Position numbers and translations under genes: made by a program | In this document: piece after piece, positions 10,242 through 18,962 of the stretch | How the letters are laid out: each line of letters starts with the position of its first letter | How positions within the stretch are numbered: position 1 is the stretch's first letter | Source: Planctomycetota bacterium | GTDB lineage: Bacteria; Planctomycetota; UBA1135; GCA-002686595 | Assembly (NCBI GenBank): GCA_016712565.1 | Contig: JADJQU010000001.1 | Span: forward strand, 930,001-994,000 | Direction: 5' to 3' | DNA length: 64,000 bases | Notes under the pieces: model-generated | The model's database searches: none | What the model saw: only the letters and a program-made list of their open reading frames with translations | What the model was told of the DNA's origin: nothing

Positions 10242-10754
10242 ATGAGCAAGCATCTCCAGGGCGTCACCGCCCGTGTCGAAACCACTGCCGGTCCCATGAC
10301 CTTCGAGTTCTTCCCCGAGAAGGCCCCGGGGCACGTCGAGAACTTCGTCAAACTGGCCGAGAAGGGCTTCTACGACGGCACGCAGTTCCACCGTGTCATC
10401 AAGGGCTTCATGATCCAGGGCGGCTGCCCCGAGGGCACCGGCACCGGCGGGCCCGGCTACCAGATCAAGGCCGAATTCAACGACACGAAGCACGTCAAGG
10501 GCGTGCTGTCGATGGCGCGCTCATCGGATCCGAACTCCGCGGGCTCGCAGTTCTTCGTCTGCCACGGCGAGGCCTCGTTCCTCAACGGCCAGTACACGGC
10601 CTTCGGCCGCCTGACCGCCGACGCGGAGAACGTGGCCACCCTGGACAAGATCGCGGGCGCGCCGGTGGTGTCCTCCCGCGGCGAAAACTCCAAGCCGGTG
10701 ACGCCGGTCAAGATCACCAAGGTCAGCGTGACGCGCCCCGCGCCGAAGGCCTGA
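10242..10754 (+). CDS. ppiB: Cytoplasmic cyclophilin-type peptidyl-prolyl isomerase
   Basis: This compact 170-residue cyclophilin accelerates proline isomerisation during protein folding. It has no signal peptide. It shows the PpiB pattern: TTAGPMTFEFFPEKAPGHVEN, FYDGTQFHRVIKGFMIQGGC, VKGVLSMARSSDPNSAGSQFF and FLNGQYTAFGRL. The ATG has no strong ribosome site but the conserved region starts 11 residues later. It is a paralogue of the preceding secreted cyclophilin, and the pair interrupts the acyl-CoA gene cluster with short gaps (38 bases before, 3 bases after), so it is cotranscribed with it. Confidence 0.93.
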   Translation: MSKHLQGVTARVETTAGPMTFEFFPEKAPGHVENFVKLAEKGFYDGTQFHRVIKGFMIQGGCPEGTGTGGPGYQIKAEFNDTKHVKGVLSMARSSDPNSAGSQFFVCHGEASFLNGQYTAFGRLTADAENVATLDKIAGAPVVSSRGENSKPVTPVKITKVSVTRPAPKA

Positions 10755-10757
10755 GAC

Positions 10758-11540
10758 ATGGCCTTTGAGAACATCCTGCTCGCGGTCGAGGGCGGCGTGG
10801 CGACGGTCACGGTCCACCGGCCCAAGGTGCTCAACGCCCTGAACCAGCAGACGCTCACGGAGCTCGCCCAGGCCTTCGACGCCGTCAAGGCGGACGACAG
10901 CGTGCGCGCCCTGATCATCACGGGCTCGGGCGAGAAGGCCTTCGTGGCGGGGGCCGACATCAACGAACTGGCCAAGATGCAGGCCATGGAGGCCAAGGCC
11001 AAGGCCTTCTTCGGCCAACAGGTCTTCGCGCGCCTGGAACGGCTCGGCAAGCCCTCGGTGGCCATGATCAACGGCTTTGCCCTGGGCGGCGGCCTGGAGC
11101 TGGCCCTGGCCTGCACCCTGCGCACGGCGGCCACCACGGCCAAGCTGGGCCTACCCGAGGTTTCCCTGGGCATCATCCCGGGTTACGGCGGCACTCAGCG
11201 CCTGGCGCGCATCGCCGGCCCGGGGGTGGCGCGCGAGTGGGTGCTCACCGGCGACATGTTCAGCGCCGAGGCAGCCCACCGCGTGGGCATCGTCAACCGC
11301 CTGTTCGAGCCCGCGGCTCTGGCGGCGGGGACCCAGGAACTGGTGGGCAAGCTCCTCTCGCGCTCGCCGGTGGCGGTCGGGCTCGCCCTGGAGACCATCG
11401 CCCGCGGGCTCAACATGAGCCAGCAGGAGGGCGAGGTGATCGAATCCGACATGTTCGGTCTCGCCTCGACCACCCAGGACATGCGCGAGGGCATGGCGGC
11501 CTTCCTCGAGAAGCGCAAGCCGCAATTCCCGGGCAAGTAG
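10758..11540 (+). CDS. crt: Enoyl-CoA hydratase (crotonase family)
   Basis: The 260-residue protein hydrates trans-2-enoyl-CoA to 3-hydroxyacyl-CoA. It has the crotonase signatures: the oxyanion-hole region KAFVAGADINEL, then INGFALGGGLELALAC with the first catalytic Glu, and LPEVSLGIIPGYGGTQRL with the second catalytic Glu. Both acids are intact, so hydratase activity is expected. It follows ppiB by three bases and precedes a thiolase by 41 bases, giving the set thiolase-dehydrogenase-hydratase-thiolase. This is the Clostridium-type crt/hbd/thl set used for C4 metabolism or short-chain beta-oxidation; no acyl-CoA dehydrogenase is seen in the window. Confidence 0.93.
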   Translation: MAFENILLAVEGGVATVTVHRPKVLNALNQQTLTELAQAFDAVKADDSVRALIITGSGEKAFVAGADINELAKMQAMEAKAKAFFGQQVFARLERLGKPSVAMINGFALGGGLELALACTLRTAATTAKLGLPEVSLGIIPGYGGTQRLARIAGPGVAREWVLTGDMFSAEAAHRVGIVNRLFEPAALAAGTQELVGKLLSRSPVAVGLALETIARGLNMSQQEGEVIESDMFGLASTTQDMREGMAAFLEKRKPQFPGK

Positions 11541-11581
11541 CACCGTCGTAGTCGGACTCGAAGTCAAGGATAGGAATCAAC

Positions 11582-12787
11582 ATGGCTCAGGAAGTGGTCA
11601 TCGTCGGCGGCGCGCGCACTCCGATGTGCGAGTACGTCGGCACGCCCGGCTACGGCAAGTTCAAGGACCTCTCGGCGATCGACCTGGCCGCCCACGCCTC
11701 CAAGGCGGCGTTGGAGCGCGCCAAGGTGGCTGCGTCGACGGTCGATCACGTGGTGATCGGCAACGCGCTGCAGACCTCGCTCGACGCGATCTACGGCGCG
11801 CGCCACGTGGGCCTCAAGGCGGGCATCCCCATCGCCACGCCGGCCCTGACGGTGAATCGCCTGTGCGGCTCGGGCATCCAGTCGATCGTCAGCGGCGCCC
11901 AGATGATCCAGTTGGGCGAGGCGAAGACCGTGCTGGCGGGCGGCATGGAGAACATGAGCCAGGCGCCCTTCGTGCTCTACGGCGGCCGCACCGGCTACCC
12001 CCTGGGCACGGCCCCGCAAATGCAGGACTCGCTCTTCGGCAGCCTGATGGATCCGGTGGCCGGGCTGTACATGGCCCAGACCGCCGAGAACCTGGCGCGC
12101 CGCCTGGGCATCTCCCGCGAGGCCCAGGACGCCTACGCCCTGCGCTCGCACCAACTGGGCGCCGCGGCGGTCAAGGAAGGCCGTTTCGGCGAGGAAATCG
12201 CGCCGGTGGTGATCAAGGGCCGGAAGGGCGACGAGACCGTCTCCACCGACGACCACATCAAGCCCGACACGTCCCTGGAGGCGCTTTCCAAGCTGCGCGC
12301 CGCCTTCGGCAAGGAGGGCACGGTGACCGCGGGCAATGCCTCGGGCATCGTCGACGGCGCCGCCGCGGTGGTGCTGACCACGGCCGAGCGCGCCAGGGCG
12401 GAGAAGCTCGAAGTCTTCGCCGTGATCCGCGCCTGGGGCCTGGCCGGCGTCGATCCCAAGGAAATGGGCATCGGACCGGTGCCCGCGATCCAGAACTGCA
12501 TCGCGCGCGCGGGCATCCAGCTCGCGGACGTGGACTACGTGGAGATCAACGAGGCCTTCAGCGCCCAGTACCTGGCCTGCGAGAAGGAACTGGGGCTCGA
12601 CCGCCAGCGCTGCAACGTCAACGGCGGGGCGATTTCCCTGGGCCACCCCCTGGGGGCCACGGGCACGCGGCTGGTGCTGACCCTGATGTACCAGTTGCGG
12701 CGCTCGAAGAAGCGCTACGGCATCGCCTCGGCCTGCATCGGCGGGGGCCAGGGCATCGCGATCCTGATCGAGAACGTCCAGCGCTGA
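11582..12787 (+). CDS. Acetyl-CoA C-acyltransferase (second thiolase)
   Basis: This 401-residue thiolase is a paralogue of the one at the head of the cluster. Catalytic elements are present: nucleophilic Cys in LTVNRLCGSGIQS, NEAFSAQ, His in GGAISLGHPLGATGTR, and the second Cys in SACIGGGQGIA. The active-site loop around MENMSQAPF and the insert DTSLEALSKLRAAFG are typical of acetyl-CoA acetyltransferases. The leader before the ATG holds AAGGATAGGAAT, an acceptable ribosome site. Having two thiolases in one operon suggests different chain-length preferences or directions, which cannot be read from the sequence. Confidence 0.93.
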   Translation: MAQEVVIVGGARTPMCEYVGTPGYGKFKDLSAIDLAAHASKAALERAKVAASTVDHVVIGNALQTSLDAIYGARHVGLKAGIPIATPALTVNRLCGSGIQSIVSGAQMIQLGEAKTVLAGGMENMSQAPFVLYGGRTGYPLGTAPQMQDSLFGSLMDPVAGLYMAQTAENLARRLGISREAQDAYALRSHQLGAAAVKEGRFGEEIAPVVIKGRKGDETVSTDDHIKPDTSLEALSKLRAAFGKEGTVTAGNASGIVDGAAAVVLTTAERARAEKLEVFAVIRAWGLAGVDPKEMGIGPVPAIQNCIARAGIQLADVDYVEINEAFSAQYLACEKELGLDRQRCNVNGGAISLGHPLGATGTRLVLTLMYQLRRSKKRYGIASACIGGGQGIAILIENVQR

Positions 12788-12803
12788 ACCTCGGCACTCG
12801 ATC

Positions 12804-14824
<2,021 letters not shown>

Positions 14825-14844
14825 TCGGCAAGAGGAATCGCACC

Positions 14845-15915
14845 ATGGCTGAATACGACATTGCAGTGATCGGCGGCGACGGCATCGGGCCCGAGGTGAC
14901 GCGGGAGGCGCTGCGCGTGCTGGACGCGACCGCCTCCGTGTTCGGGTTCAAAGTGCGCCGCACCGAGTACCCCTTCGGCACCGACCACTACCTGAAGACC
15001 CAGGAGATCTTCCCCGAGTCGGCCTTCAGCGAGGTGAAGCAGAAGCGCGCCATCTACCTGGGCGCCATCGGCGACCCGCGCGTGCCCGTGGGCCTGATCG
15101 AGTACGGCATCATCGCCAAGTGCCGTTTCGAGCTCGACCTGTACATCAACCTGCGGCCGGTGAAGCTCTACGACTCCTCGCTCTGCCCCCTGAAGGACAA
15201 GACGCCCGAGGACGTGGACATGGTGTTCATCCGCGAGAACACCGAGGACGCCTACTCGGGCAGCCACGGCTTCACCCACAAGGGCCAGCACCACGAGGTG
15301 GCCGTGCAGACCATGGTCTACACCCGCCTGGGCGTCGAGCGCGCCATCCGCTACGCGTTCCAGTTGGCCCGCGAGCGCAACAAGAAGCGCCAGGTGACGC
15401 TGATCGACAAGGCCAACGCCGTGCGCGCCCAGGACATCTGGACGCGCGTGTTCGCCGAGGTCGCCAAGGAATACCCCGACATCAAGACCGACCACGCCTA
15501 CATCGACGCCGCCTGCATGTGGATGGTCAAGAACCCGGAGTGGTTCGACGTGGCGGTGACGCCCAACCTGTTCGGCGACATCATCACCGACCTGGGCGCC
15601 ATGGTGCAGGGCGGCATGGGCATCGCGGCCTCGGGCAACCTGCACCCGGGCAAGGTCAGCCTGTTCGAGCCGATCCACGGATCCGCGCCCAAGCACGCCG
15701 GCCAGGACAAGGCGAGCCCCGTGGCGGCGATCATGGCCGTCTCGATGATGCTCGATTACCTGGGCGAGAAGCGGGCCGCGAACGCCATCGAGGAAGCGGT
15801 GATCACGCTCTTGCGCTCCAAGCGCCTCAAGGGCGTCGGCACCGGCGTCCACCGCGGCACCGAGGTGGGCAACATGGTGGTCGCCGAAATCCAGGGGGCG
15901 ACCGCCCGAGTCTGA
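14845..15915 (+). CDS. leuB: 3-isopropylmalate / isocitrate-type decarboxylating dehydrogenase
   Basis: This 356-residue member of the beta-decarboxylating dehydrogenase family opens with IAVIGGDGIGPEVTREAL and carries RENTEDAYSG, the Lys region LIDKANAVRAQDIW, the metal-binding NLFGDIITDLGA, and SLFEPIHGSAPKHAGQ. The RENTE motif is more like isocitrate or homoisocitrate enzymes than classical LeuB (RELTGG), but the surrounding YINLRPVKLY segment recalls proteins usually annotated LeuB in planctomycetes (from memory). Substrate is therefore unsettled. Its position 20 bases after the aconitase-family gene makes a two-step isomerase-dehydrogenase module. A ribosome-site-like AGAGGAAT lies eight bases before the ATG. 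Confidence 0.88.
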   Translation: MAEYDIAVIGGDGIGPEVTREALRVLDATASVFGFKVRRTEYPFGTDHYLKTQEIFPESAFSEVKQKRAIYLGAIGDPRVPVGLIEYGIIAKCRFELDLYINLRPVKLYDSSLCPLKDKTPEDVDMVFIRENTEDAYSGSHGFTHKGQHHEVAVQTMVYTRLGVERAIRYAFQLARERNKKRQVTLIDKANAVRAQDIWTRVFAEVAKEYPDIKTDHAYIDAACMWMVKNPEWFDVAVTPNLFGDIITDLGAMVQGGMGIAASGNLHPGKVSLFEPIHGSAPKHAGQDKASPVAAIMAVSMMLDYLGEKRAANAIEEAVITLLRSKRLKGVGTGVHRGTEVGNMVVAEIQGATARV

Positions 15916-16102
15916 GCCGGCACGGCCCGAGTGCCGCGCCAACGACGGCCTGGAAGGGAGGTTGTTCCCCGCCTCCAGACCTCGCCAGGACTCATAGGTC
16001 GCAGGGCTCCCAAACCGCGTTTCGCGCTTCCGCGAGGAGCGCGTCGAGCAACGCGTGTCGTCGCACGTTCTCGCACCTCAGCGCGCAAAATACTGTCCGG
16101 AC

Positions 16103-17404
16103 CTAGCTTACGTTCGCCTGCCGCGGCGGTGTCTGACTCCTGTTCGTCGCACGTCGTCGCACCCGATTGCACCGTTTCGTGCGCTGACTGCTGGGGAATC
16201 TGCTGGGGTGTTCAGCCTGAGCTCCGGGTGACCTCCTGCTCTTTCCATCCCCAGCAGTCGCCCCAGCAATTGCAGCGGCGGAGCCACCGTTCCGAGGCTT
16301 TCTCGACCACGTCCGACGCAGCGGACCCTGCTCGTTCACGTCGGCGCCTCCTCCCGGAAGCCGCTTCATCGCGGCCACGGTGTCGGCGAGCGAGAGCATC
16401 GTGTAGTGCTGGAGCGTCGTCCGGTAGTCGGCGTGGCGCATCAGCCGCTGCGCAACCTGAGGCGCGACGCCGGCGCGAGCGAGGCGCGTGCCCAACGTCG
16501 CCCGCAGGCCGTGGAAGTCGGCGAAACGGCCGCGCTCGTCCACGAGCTTGATGCCAGCGCGCTCGAAGTCGAGCTTGCGCGTGAGGTTCGTGACCTCCGT
16601 CGGGAAGACGCGATCGGTGGCCTTCGCATCCGCTGGGCGGATCCTCTTCAGTTCGGCAAGGAGCTCGGGATGCATCGGCACGACGTCTTCGCGCTTGGCC
16701 TTGCCGTCACGGATGATGAGCACGCCCTCTTCGAGATCGACGCTCGCCCACGTGAGACGGATGAGTTCGCTGCGTCGGAGGCCTGCGAGTACCGCAGTGA
16801 GGTACCAACCGCGGCGCCCGCGACGCTCTGCGACCTCGAGGAGGTTCGCGAGCTCCTCGTCGGTGAGCGGGCGACGGATCCGTCTCCGGTCGCGATGCTC
16901 GTCGAACTTCGGCAGCAGCTCGAGGGGATGAGATGCAAGCCGTCCAGTCTTTCGACACCAGTTGCCGAAGGCGCGGTACGTCTCACGTCGCGTGTTCACT
17001 GTGCGCGGCGCAGCGCCCTCAGCCCGACAACTCGCGAGCGCGCGCTCCACGGTTTCCAAGGTGAGATCCGCGAGTCGCGATGCGCGCGTAACGCGTAACA
17101 ACCACTCGAAGTGGAACTTCCTGCACTTCACGGTGTGGACGGCGAGGCCCTTCCCCGTGCAGTGCTCAATGTAGTCGGCGACGTGCTGCGCGAGCGGCTT
17201 TCGAGCCTCCTCCGCATACCGGTCCTGGCGGCTGTCAATGACCCCTTCGCGGCGGAGCGCCACATCCGATTCGAGCTTGCTCGCGATTCGCTCGGCGGCG
17301 CGGTAGTCGTTCGTGCGAGACGACTTCTCGCGACGCCTCCCCATCGAATCGAAGTACTGGATGATCCACGGCCCCTTACCGTTCCGCTTGAAGACCGTTG
17401 CCAT
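16103..17404 (-). CDS. Tyrosine recombinase / phage-type integrase
   Basis: The 433-residue protein has an N-terminal SAM-like arm and core-binding region (LAQHVADYIEHCTGKGLAVH) and a catalytic domain with the canonical residues: Arg in AVLAGLRRSELIRLTW, HxxR in DFHGLRATLGTRLA, His in VAQRLMRHADYRTT and the nucleophilic Tyr in LQHYTMLSL. The last 75 residues after the active site are basic and disordered, which may mean a late frame slip. It lies 107 bases upstream of the 5' end of tRNA-Arg(CCT), with an excisionase-like gene on the other side of the tRNA. This is a mobile-island integrase; no element ends could be paired by eye. Confidence 0.92.
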   Translation of the reverse strand: MATVFKRNGKGPWIIQYFDSMGRRREKSSRTNDYRAAERIASKLESDVALRREGVIDSRQDRYAEEARKPLAQHVADYIEHCTGKGLAVHTVKCRKFHFEWLLRVTRASRLADLTLETVERALASCRAEGAAPRTVNTRRETYRAFGNWCRKTGRLASHPLELLPKFDEHRDRRRIRRPLTDEELANLLEVAERRGRRGWYLTAVLAGLRRSELIRLTWASVDLEEGVLIIRDGKAKREDVVPMHPELLAELKRIRPADAKATDRVFPTEVTNLTRKLDFERAGIKLVDERGRFADFHGLRATLGTRLARAGVAPQVAQRLMRHADYRTTLQHYTMLSLADTVAAMKRLPGGGADVNEQGPLRRTWSRKPRNGGSAAAIAGATAGDGKSRRSPGAQAEHPSRFPSSQRTKRCNRVRRRATNRSQTPPRQANVS

Positions 17405-17511
17405 GGTTCAGTCTTCCTGCGCACGAAGCGCCCAAGGGACTTGGCTGTCCGAACCCGTGAACTCGTACGTCTGGAGCGCAGGCGACGCCCCCTGTAGGAT
17501 CGTCTGCCCAA

Positions 17512-17588
17512 GCCCCCGTAGCTCAGCTGGATAGAGCGGCCCCTTCCTAAGGGGCAGGCCGCAGGTTCGACTCCTGCCGGGGGTACCA
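17512..17588 (+). tRNA. tRNA-Arg(CCT)
   Basis: A full cloverleaf is readable: acceptor GCCCCCG pairs with CGGGGGT (one G-T at the end), D stem GCTC/GAGC, anticodon stem GCCCC/GGGGC with loop TTCCTAA (anticodon CCT, reading AGG), T stem GCAGG/CCTGC around TTCGACT, and an encoded CCA. It lies between the integrase and the excisionase-like gene and is the likely insertion target of the island. Confidence 0.95.
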
Positions 17589-17702
17589 ACCTCGGCCTGC
17601 GAACTCGGGAACGTGAGCGGGGTATGAGAGGTGAGGGGGACCATCGTGCGACGTCGGACGGGGGGTGGAGCCCGGTCATCTAGGATCGCCAGCGGGGAAC
17701 CG

Positions 17703-17933
17703 TCAAGATCGGGAACCGCGGCGGGCTGCCACCCAGTTCCGGAGCTCCTCCGTCGGGTAGCGGAGGGACCGCCCGATGCGGATGGCGGGGACCTCGCGGC
17801 AGTTGGTCAGCTCCCAGAGCTTGCGCGGCGAGATGGCCAGGAAGCGGGCAGCCTCGGCCGGCCGGAGAAGCAGGGGTTCGGGGCAGGAGTCGAGGGGGCG
17901 GCCCTCGGGCTGGATCAGGTTGGTCTTCTCCAT
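17703..17933 (-). CDS. Excisionase-like helix-turn-helix protein
   Basis: The 76-residue product contains a MerR/excisionase-type winged HTH: LLLRPAEAARFLAISPRKLW, then ELTNCREVPAIRIGRSLRYP and TEELRNWV. Such small proteins act as recombination directionality factors or regulators beside tyrosine integrases. I chose the ATG at 17933 (MEKTNLIQPEG) over a longer in-frame start because the conserved block begins about 19 residues later. It is transcribed in the same direction as the integrase but separated from it by the oppositely oriented tRNA-Arg. Confidence 0.8.
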   Translation of the reverse strand: MEKTNLIQPEGRPLDSCPEPLLLRPAEAARFLAISPRKLWELTNCREVPAIRIGRSLRYPTEELRNWVAARRGSRS

Positions 17934-18042
17934 AGGCGTGCCGCCGGGAGCGACGGCTCCTTCGGGGCAACCCAAGCATGGAGGTGCCGTGACCGGCGAC
18001 GGCCTGCGAAGTCACGCGGAGGCGGCGCGCGCCCAGTTCCTC

Positions 18043-18215
18043 AGCAGGGTGCTGGAGATTGGGCCTCCGATGACGACCGTCGCGAGCGGACGCTGCACCT
18101 CGGCCCCCGAGCCTGTGGCGTTCGCCATCGGTACGAACCCTCGCTCGATCGGCGCGCGGGACTGAGCGGCTCCGCCATAGACCGAGAGTGCCGGAAGACC
18201 CAGACCCTTGAGGCT
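18043..18215 (-). pseudogene. Chimeric remnant of a czcA-type RND pump gene
   Basis: Reading the minus strand gives GFVPMANATGSGAEVQRPLATVVIGG and similar, i.e. CzcA sequence, but two distant parts of the gene are joined. Bases 18043-18128 match 21777-21857 of the intact gene, and 18141-18215 match about 22434-22505. The join falls in a 12-base sequence (CGGCACGAATCC in the intact gene) that occurs twice in czcA, 564 bases apart. Deletion between those two copies explains the remnant. Several point differences show it is not a recent copy. No expression signals are visible. Confidence 0.8.
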
Positions 18216-18346
18216 TCGTCGAGCCGCATGTTGGACGATGCTGAGCGGGACGGCGCCATCGCTAGCAAGGACACCGGCCGCTGGGAGTGTTTCACTCTGG
18301 GCGGAGAATTCGGGGCCGACGCGCCAAACGGTAGGATCGCGGCGCC

Positions 18347-18685
18347 TTGATCCTACGGACGCTCTCCCTGTTCGTCGTGACCGCCGTCGCGGAGATCTTC
18401 GGGTGCTACCTCGCCTACCTGTGGCTCCGGCGTAGCGGGTCGCCTTGGCTGCTCGTGCCCGGCCTGGCCTCGCTCGCGGCCTTCGCGTGGCTTCTGACGC
18501 TGCATCCGACGCTCGGCGCCGGACGCGCCTACGCAGCCTACGGCGGCGTCTACATTGCCGTGGCGGTCTTGTGGATGTGGCGCATCGAGGGCGTGCGGCC
18601 CGACCGCTGGGACCTCATCGGCGGATGCGTGACGCTGATCGGCGCCGCGATCATCGCGTTTGCACCGCGCGGCGTGGCCTCCTAA
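18347..18685 (+). CDS. ynfA: YnfA-family small integral membrane protein (UPF0060)
   Basis: The 112-residue protein has four hydrophobic segments and the family pattern AEIFGCYLAYLWLR, HPTLGAGRAYAAYGGVYI, VLWMWRIEGVRPDRWDLIGG and LIGAAIIAFAPR. Length and motifs match YnfA, a small inner-membrane protein distantly related to SMR-type exporters; its substrate is uncertain, and it is often found near metal-resistance genes. The start is a TTG with AGGA eight bases upstream; no ATG exists in the conserved part. It is the only apparently intact cargo gene on the plus strand of the island and converges with the following minus-strand remnant. Confidence 0.88.
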   Translation: MILRTLSLFVVTAVAEIFGCYLAYLWLRRSGSPWLLVPGLASLAAFAWLLTLHPTLGAGRAYAAYGGVYIAVAVLWMWRIEGVRPDRWDLIGGCVTLIGAAIIAFAPRGVAS

Positions 18686-18870
18686 AGCGCGCGGAGCATC
18701 TCGCGTGTTCCCGGCGGGCCCGTTACGTCAAAGACGATCGGCCCCGTACCGGGCTCGGCCGTGAGCTGGAAGCGGAGGAATCTACAGCACACCCGCTCTT
18801 GCTCGATGATCCCGGTGAGCTCCTCGAGCAGGCCCGGCTTCCTCGTGAAGCGCAGGCGATGGGGAGACTA
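18682..18870 (-). pseudogene. Remnant of a small Cys-Cys protein with an in-frame amber codon
   Basis: On the minus strand an open stretch of about 61 codons reads SPHRLRFTRKPGLLEELTG, then IIEQERVCCRFLRFQLTAEPG and PIVFDVTGPPGTREMLRAL. The ERxCCxFxRF plus EPGxGPI pattern recurs in small proteins beside metal and mercury resistance genes (from memory). Directly before it, in the same frame, stands a TAG (18868-18870) preceded by GDVLV, and no start codon is available downstream, so the gene is broken. Its stop overlaps the end of ynfA. Confidence 0.5.
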
Positions 18871-18962
18871 CACGAGCACGTCGCCGTCCACTTCGTCCAG
18901 CGGGGGCGGGGATCGCCCCGGAAGCCACACACAGTGTCCACGGTGAGCGCCACGTCTCGGAC

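Noticed and set aside
17128..17679. A minus-strand open frame of about 180 codons across tRNA-Arg
   Set aside because: The peptide LGRGRSIQLSYGG is the antisense of tRNA-Arg, a common false gene; the integrase and tRNA account for the region.
15916..18346. A duplicated tRNA-Arg 3' end as the island attachment site
   Set aside because: The sequence GCAGGTTCGACTCCTGC was looked for on both sides of the tRNA and elsewhere; only a 12-base chance match inside the aminotransferase gene was found.
18868..18870. Pyrrolysine at the in-frame UAG
   Set aside because: The reading frame has no start and no sign of pylT/pylS; the stretch is a decayed small gene.
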